A stretch of 9,498 nt of DNA from Candidatus Enterousia avistercoris (GTDB lineage Bacteria; Pseudomonadota; Alphaproteobacteria; Rs-D84). Position 1 is the first letter of the stretch; the number at the start of each line of letters is the position of its first letter. The notes under the pieces are model-generated. The model did not search any database. It saw only the letters and a list, made by a program, of their open reading frames with translations, and was not told where the DNA came from. The position numbers and the translations under genes are program-made. Of this stretch, positions 1-6,503 are shown piece by piece. The DNA is taken from positions 1 through 9,498 of the forward strand of contig JADINC010000012.1 in assembly GCA_017694255.1 (NCBI GenBank). Direction: 5' to 3'.

Positions 1-1167
1 AATCTGTTTTTTATCATCGCGCACGATTGCGTACCCGCGCGCTAATACATTTTTATAACTCAGCGAATTCAGCATTTGTCCCAAATGATTTACAGATTGC
101 ATCAAATACGCAATCTTTGTTTGCAAAATGTTTGAAAAATTCGAAACCGTATCCATGCGCCCCACGGCCGCGGCAATTTTGCTGTTAATAATTATATTCA
201 ATGCACGCGTTGTATCATCTATACGTTGCTGGTGTTCCATAACCAGCTGGCGCGGATTTTTAACAACAATAGATTCCATACGATTTTTCGCATTAACTAA
301 ACGTGTTGTAAAATTATTCGATAATCGATGCCATAAATTATCCAAATCCTGGATTAACGAAATCTTGGTCGGCACGACCATTTCCGCCGCCCCCGTGGGC
401 GTTGGCGCGCGCACGTCAGCCGCATAGTCAATCAACATCCAATCAGGCTCATGTCCAACACCAGACACCAGTGGGATTTCGCTGGCCGCGGCGGCACGCA
501 CAACAACCTCTTCGGAAAAAGGCAACAAATCTTCCAACGCACCACCACCACGCGCGACAATAATTACATCTACATTTTTAACCCGATTAAAATATTCGAT
601 ACCGGCGGCAACTTCGGCTGCGGCGGTTGCGCCCTGGACAGTGGCCGGATATAAAACAACCGTCACGGGAAAGCGTTCACGCAAACGATTTTGAATATCT
701 TGGAATGCCGCACCCGTCGGGCTGGTCACCACACCGATTCGTTGGGGCAGGTGGGGCAAAGGCTTTTTCCGCGCGGCATCAAACAATCCTTCGGCGGCCA
801 GTTTGCGTTTGCGTTCTTCCAGCATTTTTAATATCGCGCCAACACCCGCCATTTCAATTTCAGAACATATAATTTGATAATTACTGCGTGCCGGATACGT
901 TGTAAAACGCCCGGTAATTATAACCTCCAGCCCATCTTCCAGTTTAAACGGAACCGGGGTCCCACGCCAAATAATTACAGATATCGCCGCCCCAGAATCC
1001 TTTATCGTCATATACGTATGCCCCGACGTCGCACGCGTAATTTGCGACAATTCACCACGAATGCGAATGCGCGGAAACGCCGTTTCGACAACATTTTTCA
1101 ACAATGCCGACGCATCAGAAACACTGAACACAACATCTGGCTGAACAAAGGGCTCTGGTTTTTGCAT
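1..1167 (-). CDS. xseA: Exodeoxyribonuclease VII large subunit (3' end outside window)
   Basis: XseA is the catalytic large subunit of exonuclease VII, which degrades single-stranded DNA together with the small subunit XseB; xseB is not seen here. The visible 389 residues begin with an OB-fold DNA-binding region (about 30-100, with GHTYMTIKD at 50-58). The nuclease domain follows: RIGVVTSPTGAAFQDI (143-158), RGGGALEDL (206-214), and GVGHEPDW with RAPTPTGAAE (236-262). A long helical region comes next and then LARGYAIVRDD close to the window edge, so only the extreme C-terminus is missing. The ATG at 1165-1167 lies two bases after the preceding stop codon, and an AGGA sits about nine bases upstream inside that gene, which suggests translational coupling. 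It is the last visible gene of the seven-gene minus-strand run. Identification rests on several family motifs in the right order. Confidence 0.97.
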   Translation of the reverse strand, partial: MQKPEPFVQPDVVFSVSDASALLKNVVETAFPRIRIRGELSQITRATSGHTYMTIKDSGAAISVIIWRGTPVPFKLEDGLEVIITGRFTTYPARSNYQIICSEIEMAGVGAILKMLEERKRKLAAEGLFDAARKKPLPHLPQRIGVVTSPTGAAFQDIQNRLRERFPVTVVLYPATVQGATAAAEVAAGIEYFNRVKNVDVIIVARGGGALEDLLPFSEEVVVRAAAASEIPLVSGVGHEPDWMLIDYAADVRAPTPTGAAEMVVPTKISLIQDLDNLWHRLSNNFTTRLVNAKNRMESIVVKNPRQLVMEHQQRIDDTTRALNIIINSKIAAAVGRMDTVSNFSNILQTKIAYLMQSVNHLGQMLNSLSYKNVLARGYAIVRDDKKQI

Positions 1168-1169
1168 TA

Positions 1170-1676
1170 TTATATCCTGTCAATATTTTTTGCAGCCGTC
1201 ATAAAATCCACCCCGACCGCATTTAAAAATCTGATAACGACATTTTTTCCATCGCGATCAATTTTTGCCGGTCGTCCCATATAATACGGTATATTGACCC
1301 CGTCATATACATATTGATCAAACGTCAAATCAAATGGTGTTTTCGTAGGCAAATGCATCACATAATAATGTGGCCCATACGCCCAAACATCATTAATATA
1401 CATCAGTTTCCAATCTTTGTTATTCATCAATGCAACAAATGCGAAACTGGACGCACGACAAAAACCGTACGAATCATATGGAAAGTGTTTATAATCATAT
1501 CCAACATATTCAAAGAACGCCGCATGCTTAACAACGTCTTGCTTAAAACCATCACGAAACAACAGTGTTAAATTTTTTGCGCGCAACCGCTGGGTCCGTT
1601 CCAGTCCCATATTATCCAGCTTTTTCAGCAACCCTTGGGTTGCGTCTTCATATAATTTTGCATTATTTTTTGTCAT
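1170..1676 (-). CDS. Hypothetical protein, possible Cys-His-Asp fold, paralogue of upstream gene
   Basis: A 168-aa soluble protein that I do not recognise. It clearly resembles its upstream neighbour (1698-2258): both have Y-x-DAT near the N-terminus, GFC-x2-(A)S in the middle, a D-(L/I)-TFDQ motif, a G-x-x-I-x-IPY block and a hydrophobic (V/I)D segment near the end. Here the aligned candidate catalytic residues are Cys73 (YGFCRASSF), His103 (GPHYYV) and Asp116 (FDLTFDQ). That order and spacing recall papain/transglutaminase-like folds, but this is inference. There is no signal peptide or membrane segment. The start lies 21 bases after the neighbour's stop with no clear Shine-Dalgarno, so the exact start is less certain. 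The stop is two bases from the xseA start, so the genes are probably co-translated. Confidence 0.8.
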   Translation of the reverse strand: MTKNNAKLYEDATQGLLKKLDNMGLERTQRLRAKNLTLLFRDGFKQDVVKHAAFFEYVGYDYKHFPYDSYGFCRASSFAFVALMNNKDWKLMYINDVWAYGPHYYVMHLPTKTPFDLTFDQYVYDGVNIPYYMGRPAKIDRDGKNVVIRFLNAVGVDFMTAAKNIDRI

Positions 1677-1697
1677 TTTATATGTGCCAGTATTATA

Positions 1698-2258
1698 TCA
1701 CAATTGTTTTGACAATGCACGTCGAAACATATTGTCTATAAACACATGCTGTAAATCAATTCCCATCAATGCGGCAAAAGTATTCGCGCGCGGGTATTCA
1801 AAATTACTGCCAACCGTCTGCCCCAGATGATACGGTATTTCCAAAATATTACCCCGGCCATCAATAGACTGGTCAAATGTTATATCCAAAATTTGGCCGT
1901 CAACTGCATTTTCCAACCAAACATGGTCTGTCAATCCAGGAACAGAACAATTCCCAGAATATGCCTTTAATCGCCAAAATTCTTCGCCATTGGACCAACG
2001 AAACAACTGTGACCACGTATAGCTGGCCACGGAACAAAACCCCGCAGAATACCGCCCAGATTCAATCCGTTCCTGTTCATAAACAGGGGACAAAATCGCA
2101 TTACGAATCAACGGTTCACAAAACGCCAGCCGAAACATATACATCATATTGGTCATGTTATAAGTTTTTCTGAAACCATACGGCAAATCCACAGATTCAA
2201 CCTGGGCAATCAATTTATCTGTTGCATCATTATATCGTTTAACCCGTACATCTTCCAT
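1698..2258 (-). CDS. Hypothetical protein, possible transglutaminase/papain-like Cys-His-Asp protein
   Basis: A 186-aa protein, not assignable to a named family by eye. The core is SAGFCSVASYTW (73-82), then TDHVWLEN (110-117), then GQILDITFDQ (121-130). A cysteine at a helix start, a His in a strand and an Asp about 13 residues later is the order of transglutaminase/papain-like enzymes (Cys75, His112, Asp125), and the HVWLE...DGQILDITFDQ block is the strongest hint. The downstream gene (1170-1676) is a diverged tandem duplicate. The ATG at 2258 was chosen because a GGGGG Shine-Dalgarno lies eight bases upstream and it sits 22 bases after the tsaD stop; a longer in-frame start at 2372 would overlap tsaD. 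No signal peptide is present, so it is likely cytoplasmic. Function unknown; enzyme fold is inference. Confidence 0.82.
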   Translation of the reverse strand: MEDVRVKRYNDATDKLIAQVESVDLPYGFRKTYNMTNMMYMFRLAFCEPLIRNAILSPVYEQERIESGRYSAGFCSVASYTWSQLFRWSNGEEFWRLKAYSGNCSVPGLTDHVWLENAVDGQILDITFDQSIDGRGNILEIPYHLGQTVGSNFEYPRANTFAALMGIDLQHVFIDNMFRRALSKQL

Positions 2259-2280
2259 TCTTGTCGCCCCCTTGGCTTTT

Positions 2281-3408
2281 TTACAATTCAACCAGTGGCC
2301 AACGCGGACGGGGGGCCACAGGTTCGCGCACAACACGACCCAATCTATAATTTTCCAATCCGGCCCACGCAATCATAGCGCCATTATCGGTACACAAACT
2401 CATCGGCGGTGCCGCAAACAACATACTATGTTTCTGGGCCAGTCTTTCCACAGCCGCACGTATTTCAGTATTTTTTGCAACCCCACCGGCAACCACCAAA
2501 AACTTTGGTCCGGCCTTAACAACCCGCGAATCATGCAATGCGTTTCCCAAACGGTTGGTTATGCAATCAACAACAGCCGCCTGAAACGATGCACAAAAAT
2601 CATTAATTTTTTCATCCGTCAATGGCATGCTTTCATGTTCCAGAAACGTTCGCGCCGCTGTTTTTATACCACTGAAAGAAAAATCACATCCTGGCTTATC
2701 ACACAATGGGCGCGGAAAATGAAACGCATTCGGATTGCCACCTGTGGCGCGCGTATTAACAATTGGTCCGCCCGGATACCCCAGCCCCAGCATTTTCGCA
2801 ACCTTGTCAAACGCTTCGCCCGCGCTGTCATCCAATGTCTGGCCAATAATTTCATATTGCCCGACACCATGCACTAATAATATCTGACAATGCCCCCCCG
2901 ATGCCAACATTAACAAATACGGAAACTCTACATTTACTGCGCCATCTGTGCCATTGGCCGCCGCCGCATGCAAACGCGGAACCAATGCGTGGCCTTCTAA
3001 ATGATTGACCGCGACCAGCGGTTTTCCTGTTGATTGTGCAATTCCAACCGCCGCCATCCAACCGACCAAGACCCCACCAATTAACCCGGGGCCAGCCGTG
3101 GCCGCAATAACATCAATATCAGATATCTTTTTACCGGCACCGTCCAGTGTCCGTTGAATAACTTCATCAATCGCCAATATATGCGCCCGCGCCGCCAGTT
3201 CTGGCACAACCCCGCCATATTTTTGATGTTCTGGGATTTGTGAATATATTATATGTGATAAAATATTACGGTTTGAATCGACAATTGCCGCCGATGTTTC
3301 GTCGCACGACGATTCTATCCCCAGGCACAGTGTCGCATGCGTATCTGTGTCCCCGGTCCCAGACTTTAAATCGCCCATATCAATACGAATAATATCTTCT
3401 TTGCTCAT
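2281..3408 (-). CDS. tsaD: tRNA N6-threonylcarbamoyladenosine transferase TsaD
   Basis: TsaD transfers threonylcarbamoyl from TC-AMP to A37 of ANN-decoding tRNAs, working in the cytoplasm with TsaB and TsaE. The 375-aa product has the family signatures in order: GIESSCDETSAAIVD (30-44), the metal-binding NHLEGH (135-140, His136 and His140), SGGH (170-173), FSFSGIKT (243-250), AGGVAKN (307-313), and CTDNGAMIAW (339-348, metal ligand Asp341). All expected ligands are present. The protein carries about 25 extra N-terminal acidic/polar residues before the usual start of the fold. The chosen ATG is eight bases after the upstream stop but has only a weak ribosome site, so the true start could be internal. 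It sits mid-operon between a membrane protein gene and the paired hypotheticals. Confidence 0.97.
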   Translation of the reverse strand: MSKEDIIRIDMGDLKSGTGDTDTHATLCLGIESSCDETSAAIVDSNRNILSHIIYSQIPEHQKYGGVVPELAARAHILAIDEVIQRTLDGAGKKISDIDVIAATAGPGLIGGVLVGWMAAVGIAQSTGKPLVAVNHLEGHALVPRLHAAAANGTDGAVNVEFPYLLMLASGGHCQILLVHGVGQYEIIGQTLDDSAGEAFDKVAKMLGLGYPGGPIVNTRATGGNPNAFHFPRPLCDKPGCDFSFSGIKTAARTFLEHESMPLTDEKINDFCASFQAAVVDCITNRLGNALHDSRVVKAGPKFLVVAGGVAKNTEIRAAVERLAQKHSMLFAAPPMSLCTDNGAMIAWAGLENYRLGRVVREPVAPRPRWPLVEL

Positions 3409-3416
3409 TTTATAAC

Positions 3417-3722
3417 TTAATTATTTTCATTCATCACAATGCCCATATTGCACAATGTCAACGCGTCGCGCACCATCATATCCCCAGACTGGGGCAGGGT
3501 GGCAATCTTGTCAACGCACTGGACCAACAATTCTAAATTTTCGTCAGATGCAGACAATATCTGGGCCGCTGCCATACGCCGACTTAAATCCGCCGCGCGC
3601 CATTTCCGCAAATTTGAATTTTCCAAATCACCTGTTTGCATGGCGAAAAAGAACACGATAACAACAAACACCAATACCGCAATACCAATAATAAACTTTA
3701 AATATTTTTTTATAAATTTCAT
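3417..3722 (-). CDS. Small single-pass membrane protein, unknown function
   Basis: A 101-aa protein that starts with a short basic stretch (MKFIKKYLK) followed by one very hydrophobic segment at about residues 9-28, then a 70-residue soluble tail with no cysteine pair or catalytic signature that I recognise. The topology is consistent with an N-in signal anchor, so the tail probably lies in the periplasm. Its ATG overlaps the TGA of the upstream gene (ATGA, 3719-3722), and AGGAAG is well placed about seven bases upstream, so translation is very likely coupled. The stop lies eight bases before tsaD. The tight packing supports it as a real gene. Function unknown. Confidence 0.8.
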   Translation of the reverse strand: MKFIKKYLKFIIGIAVLVFVVIVFFFAMQTGDLENSNLRKWRAADLSRRMAAAQILSASDENLELLVQCVDKIATLPQSGDMMVRDALTLCNMGIVMNENN

Positions 3723-4120
3723 TTTTGTCTTCCTGGTTTTCCTGATGCAAATTCAAAGAACTGCTTTGACATTTCGTTTGCATTTTTTAACAATTCAATT
3801 TCAGACATATTCCGCGACACATTTTTACGAAATATCAATCTGTCGACGATTATTTTAGACGCCTGGCGCGAAGACATCAGCCCATGGTCCACAGAATCAA
3901 TCAATAAACGCAACGCATGCACCCGATATATACAATTCCAAAACTGTCGACGTTCATCGAACGGCGGCATTTCAGAATCAATTAAAATTTTTTTAGCGGT
4001 GTAAATATCATTACATATATAAACCGTTTCATCGACATCCGACCATCTGTCGCCGTGCTGTAAAATCCGTGAATCATCGGTCAACATATACCCACATAAA
4101 TTATTAATCATTAACGGCAT
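3719..4120 (-). CDS. Hypothetical protein (133 aa)
   Basis: A 133-aa soluble protein without a recognisable domain. It has a D/E-rich early part (about 14-32), a central helical stretch around 58-85, and a basic C-terminus (GKPGRQK). No signal peptide or membrane helix is apparent. The start is 15 bases after the stop of the DUF2155 gene, with GGTGAT as a possible ribosome site; a second Met at residue 4 is an alternative start. Its stop overlaps the next start by four bases, so it probably forms a translationally coupled pair with the small membrane protein. A role at the envelope is possible from its neighbours, but nothing in the protein itself shows it. Confidence 0.75.
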   Translation of the reverse strand: MPLMINNLCGYMLTDDSRILQHGDRWSDVDETVYICNDIYTAKKILIDSEMPPFDERRQFWNCIYRVHALRLLIDSVDHGLMSSRQASKIIVDRLIFRKNVSRNMSEIELLKNANEMSKQFFEFASGKPGRQK

Positions 4121-4135
4121 GACAAATCACCAAAT

Positions 4136-4492
4136 CTATTCACATTTTACCAGCCACAAATCATAATCAGCATTTTGCAGCGGATTATTCCCCGGTTCAT
4201 TTGCGTCCATCCAATTGCTGAAAATTTTACCATGATCTGCATCACTGACTTCGATAAAGGCGAAATAGTTTTCCGCATCAAACGGATCAGACTGTTTGCA
4301 TGCCCGCACTGTTATTTCCAGCTTTTCAAATTTTGTTTTCTGGCCAACACCCAGATTCAGCACCTGGACCTTTCCAGCGGCCTTGTTCATAATACGCACA
4401 ACCGCATTTGCACGATCAATATACGCAAAACTGGCACACGGCTGCAACAACGCGATTGCACAAAGAAACAAAAACACTATTCTTAATTTCAT
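4136..4492 (-). CDS. DUF2155-like secreted protein
   Basis: A 118-aa protein with a clear Sec signal peptide (MKLRIVFLFL... to ASFA at about 20-23), followed by a small beta-rich domain. The pattern (a basic residue-rich strand, EKLEITVRAC, FAFIEV, then F-S-x-W-M and a closing YDLWLVKC) matches my memory of DUF2155 proteins of Alphaproteobacteria, which end in YDVWL-x2-C. Cys65 and Cys117 could form the conserved disulfide. Function of the family is not known to me; a periplasmic location is likely. The ATG at 4492 is preferred over an in-frame ATG at 4570 because it begins the signal peptide directly. There is no Shine-Dalgarno, but a promoter -10 lies seven bases upstream, so the mRNA may be leaderless. 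First gene of the minus-strand run. Confidence 0.82.
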   Translation of the reverse strand: MKLRIVFLFLCAIALLQPCASFAYIDRANAVVRIMNKAAGKVQVLNLGVGQKTKFEKLEITVRACKQSDPFDAENYFAFIEVSDADHGKIFSNWMDANEPGNNPLQNADYDLWLVKCE

Positions 4493-4499
4493 AAAAACT

Positions 4500-4528
4500 A
4501 TATTACATTTGCAATACGTTAAAGTCAA
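4500..4528 (-). promoter_or_regulatory. Predicted promoter of the DUF2155-tsaD-xseA run
   Basis: On the minus strand TTGACT (4528-4523), a 17-base spacer and TAATAT (4505-4500) form a plausible sigma70 promoter. The -10 ends seven bases before the ATG at 4492, so transcription would start at or next to the start codon, giving a leaderless mRNA. This agrees with the missing Shine-Dalgarno. A second minus-strand candidate lies further upstream (4580-4553), which would give a leader of about 54 bases. Confidence 0.5.
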
Positions 4529-4543
4529 ATTATTAGTTTTAAT

Positions 4544-4582
4544 TGTTGACAAATAATATTTTATGTGCAATACTTGTCAACA
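4544..4582. promoter_or_regulatory. 9-bp inverted repeat with face-to-face promoters
   Basis: TGTTGACAA (4544-4552) and its exact reverse complement TTGTCAACA (4574-4582) are centred 30 bp apart, about three helical turns. Each arm is also nearly palindromic (TTGT-two bases-ACA). The left arm contains the plus-strand -35 TTGACA (4546-4551). The right arm contains a TTGACA on the minus strand (4580-4575), followed after 16 bases by TATTAT (4558-4553), so two promoters interlock head to head. The right arm reaches the A of the start codon of the nucleotidyltransferase gene. It may be a repressor operator, or just two mirrored -35 boxes. Confidence 0.5.
4546..4574 (+). promoter_or_regulatory. 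Predicted promoter of the nucleotidyltransferase-phosphoesterase unit
   Basis: A perfect TTGACA (4546-4551), a 17-base spacer and AATACT (4569-4574) form a sigma70-type promoter. The -10 is followed by seven bases and then the ATG at 4582, so the start point should fall on or beside the start codon. The gene has no Shine-Dalgarno, which fits a leaderless transcript. Confidence 0.55.
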
Positions 4583-5508
4583 TGATAAAGATATCACCAG
4601 ACACATATAAAATACTGCGGGCCAGTCCATCGCCAGAAAGCGCCGAAAAAGACTATCTGGAATGTTTGATTCTGGACCAATTATTTAACAACCAGCATAT
4701 TTGCGAAAACTATTATTTCGCTGGCGGTGCATCATTGTCAAAATCATATCAGCTGGGCACGCGCATTGGCCAAGATGTAGATTTAGTTTGCGCCAACTAT
4801 GACGACATACCCGACGTTCATTCCAGAAAACAACTGGAAAAATTCAAGCGTTCGTTCAAAAACTTTGTTTTTACCGGTCTGCGCGAACAGTTAAACAGCA
4901 TTATAAACACCGACCGTAAATTTATGATTTTGACAGATCGTGAATGGCATGAATTAAAAAATACAGAAAACTTTATGTCTTCGCCAACATTGCATCTGCT
5001 GTACAAATCGGAATTTTCCACCGCATTTGGTCACATGAAACTGGAAATAATTCCGCGCCACTATGATATAAATTCTATAAATTATCGGTCGGTAATTCCA
5101 TACAGTATAAAACAACCAATTGGTTATATTCCAACAGTTCGCTATGAACAAACATTTTGGGACAAAGTATATGCACTGCATACCAACGCAAACACCCAGA
5201 AACCAAAGTGGTCAAAATTTTATTCGCGCCACTATTATGACGTAGCGAAAATATCACGACATGTAAACATGCCGACAACACTGCCAATGCTGTCCGCGAT
5301 TGAACAACACCAACAGAAATATACAATGCGCGATATCGCGCCACTGTCTTCAACCAAAGACATCAACCTGTTGCCCGACAACGCGACTTTATCAAAGCTG
5401 GGTACAGATTATGATTCTATGGCAAACAACTTTTTGGGGGCACGCGAACAATGGTCCGACATTGTGGCAACATTACGCACCCTGAACACACAAATAAAAA
5501 CACTTTAA
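4582..5508 (+). CDS. AbiEii/AbiGii-type nucleotidyltransferase
   Basis: A 308-aa protein of the DNA polymerase beta-like nucleotidyltransferase group used as toxin in type IV AbiE systems; mycobacterial MenT relatives add nucleotides to tRNA ends. Visible motifs: FAGGASLSK (46-54), DVD (65-67), which supply the metal-binding pair, MKLEI (152-156) with a possible third acidic residue Glu155, then E-x4-WDK-x2-AL (189-199) and SRHYYD (215-220), the family's conserved Lys and Asp blocks. The catalytic set looks intact. The ATG at 4582 is preferred to one at 4543, which lies upstream of the promoter -35. No AbiEi-like antitoxin gene is adjacent; instead a phosphoesterase gene follows 15 bases after the stop, so the two form a unit. 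The substrate is unknown, and a host housekeeping or defence role is possible. Confidence 0.87.
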   Translation: MIKISPDTYKILRASPSPESAEKDYLECLILDQLFNNQHICENYYFAGGASLSKSYQLGTRIGQDVDLVCANYDDIPDVHSRKQLEKFKRSFKNFVFTGLREQLNSIINTDRKFMILTDREWHELKNTENFMSSPTLHLLYKSEFSTAFGHMKLEIIPRHYDINSINYRSVIPYSIKQPIGYIPTVRYEQTFWDKVYALHTNANTQKPKWSKFYSRHYYDVAKISRHVNMPTTLPMLSAIEQHQQKYTMRDIAPLSSTKDINLLPDNATLSKLGTDYDSMANNFLGAREQWSDIVATLRTLNTQIKTL

Positions 5509-5523
5509 CTGCGGGGGATAATT

Positions 5524-6048
5524 ATGGCCAAATTTGTATTTTCCGACCCACATTTTGATTCGGCCAGCATTATTATAAACGGCCGCCGTCCATTTAAAAC
5601 CGTTGCGGAAATGAACAAGACGCTGATTGAAAACTATAACCAAACTGTTGGCAAACAAGATATCTGTTATTGGCTGGGCGATATCATGTACGACGCAACC
5701 AAAGAAAAAGTTTTTAAATTATTACGACACATGCGTGGACGTAAATATTTAATAATGGGCAACCATGACCGAAATCATTCTGAAACATGGTGGTTATCGT
5801 GCGGATTTGACAAAGTATTCCCGCATCCTATATATGACGCAACCCAATATATATTGCTGTCCCACGAACCATTGCCTGAATTTGGCGACAATCCACCAAT
5901 TGTAAACATCCATGGTCATATTCATATCCAAGATTATGACTTTCCATATCACCGCCAATGCATAAATGTTTGTGTAGAAAAAACAGATTATAAACCCGTT
6001 CCGTTGGTTAACCCATACATTACAAAGCCACGTGTGTTTTCACGATAA
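5524..6048 (+). CDS. Small calcineurin-like metallophosphoesterase
   Basis: A 174-aa single-domain phosphoesterase with a complete two-metal site: SDPHFD (7-12, Asp8 and His10), LGD (51-53, Asp53), GNHD (79-82), LSHEP (112-116, His114) and HGHIH (130-134). The stretch with RRPF and EMNKTLIENYNQ-x-VG (21-43) is typical of a small family of phosphoesterases common in phage and bacterial genomes, whose substrates are generally unknown. The ATG has a strong GGGGGA ribosome site about six bases upstream. It is the second gene of a two-gene unit behind the nucleotidyltransferase, and a strong terminator starts right at its stop. It may hydrolyse a phosphodiester or nucleotide product; acting on the neighbour's product is inference only. 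Confidence 0.9.
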   Translation: MAKFVFSDPHFDSASIIINGRRPFKTVAEMNKTLIENYNQTVGKQDICYWLGDIMYDATKEKVFKLLRHMRGRKYLIMGNHDRNHSETWWLSCGFDKVFPHPIYDATQYILLSHEPLPEFGDNPPIVNIHGHIHIQDYDFPYHRQCINVCVEKTDYKPVPLVNPYITKPRVFSR

Positions 6049-6075
6049 AAAAATCCCGCGATTGCGGGATTTTTT
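6048..6075. terminator. Bidirectional Rho-independent terminator
   Basis: A 12-bp perfect stem (AAAAAATCCCGC at 6048-6059 pairing with 6064-6075) closes a four-base GATT loop. The GC-rich core is flanked by A and T runs, so it can work on both strands: for the phosphoesterase unit on the plus strand and for the rplS end of the translation operon on the minus strand. It overlaps the last base of the phosphoesterase stop codon. Confidence 0.93.
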
Positions 6076-6096
6076 ATAACACATTTGTCTGATAAA

Positions 6097-6501
6097 TTAT
6101 TCTTTATCGGCCCCTTTGGCGGCTTTTTCTGCAGACGTAGCGGACAAGTCTTCGACAATACGCGCTTTTTTGCCTGACAGACCACGTAAAAAGAATAATT
6201 TTGCACGACGAACACGTCCTGTACGAACCTTTTCAATTTTTTCAATTGCCGGGCTGTACAGCGGGAATTTACGTTCCACACCAACGCCATATGATTCACG
6301 GCGCACTGTGAACGACGCATTATTACCCACGCCACCATCACGCGCGATAACAACACCTTCGAACACCTGGATACGGAACTTATCACCATCTTTAATTTTT
6401 ACGTGAACCTTTACCGTATCGCCCGCCTTGAACGCAGGAATTTTTTTGTCGCCACGCAGTTTTTCAACCTGGGCTGCTTCGATTTTTTTAATAATGCTCA
6501 T
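6097..6501 (-). CDS. rplS: 50S ribosomal protein L19
   Basis: L19 is a large-subunit protein at the interface with the 30S subunit. The 134-aa product shows the family blocks FKAGDTVKVHVKI (24-36), FEGVVIARDGG (47-57), FTVRRESYGVGVERKFPLYSP (from 64) and GRVRRAKLFFLR (95-106). It is about 20 residues longer than the E. coli protein because of a Ser/Ala/Lys-rich C-terminal tail (about 115-134). The ATG at 6501 was chosen since AAGGAAAAG precedes it and MSIIKKIEAAQ is a typical beginning; an in-frame upstream ATG at 6570 would lie within trmD. The start is two bases after the trmD stop, as expected for this operon. It is the last gene of the run. Confidence 0.97.
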   Translation of the reverse strand: MSIIKKIEAAQVEKLRGDKKIPAFKAGDTVKVHVKIKDGDKFRIQVFEGVVIARDGGVGNNASFTVRRESYGVGVERKFPLYSPAIEKIEKVRTGRVRRAKLFFLRGLSGKKARIVEDLSATSAEKAAKGADKE

Positions 6502-6503
6502 TT

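Noticed and set aside
874..1284. Plus-strand open frame opposite xseA
   Set aside because: It runs antisense to a strongly conserved gene, has Arg/Asn-rich translation without motifs, and no ribosome site.
2259..2372. Longer start for the 186-aa hypothetical gene
   Set aside because: It would overlap tsaD by about 90 bases, while ATG 2258 has a strong GGGGG ribosome site and its start matches that of the paralogue.
2272..2877. Long plus-strand open frame opposite tsaD
   Set aside because: Its translation has no recognisable motif and reflects the codon use of tsaD on the other strand.
4493..4570. Upstream start for the DUF2155-like gene
   Set aside because: The ATG at 4492 directly begins a good signal peptide; the extra 26 residues would mask it and cross the promoter.
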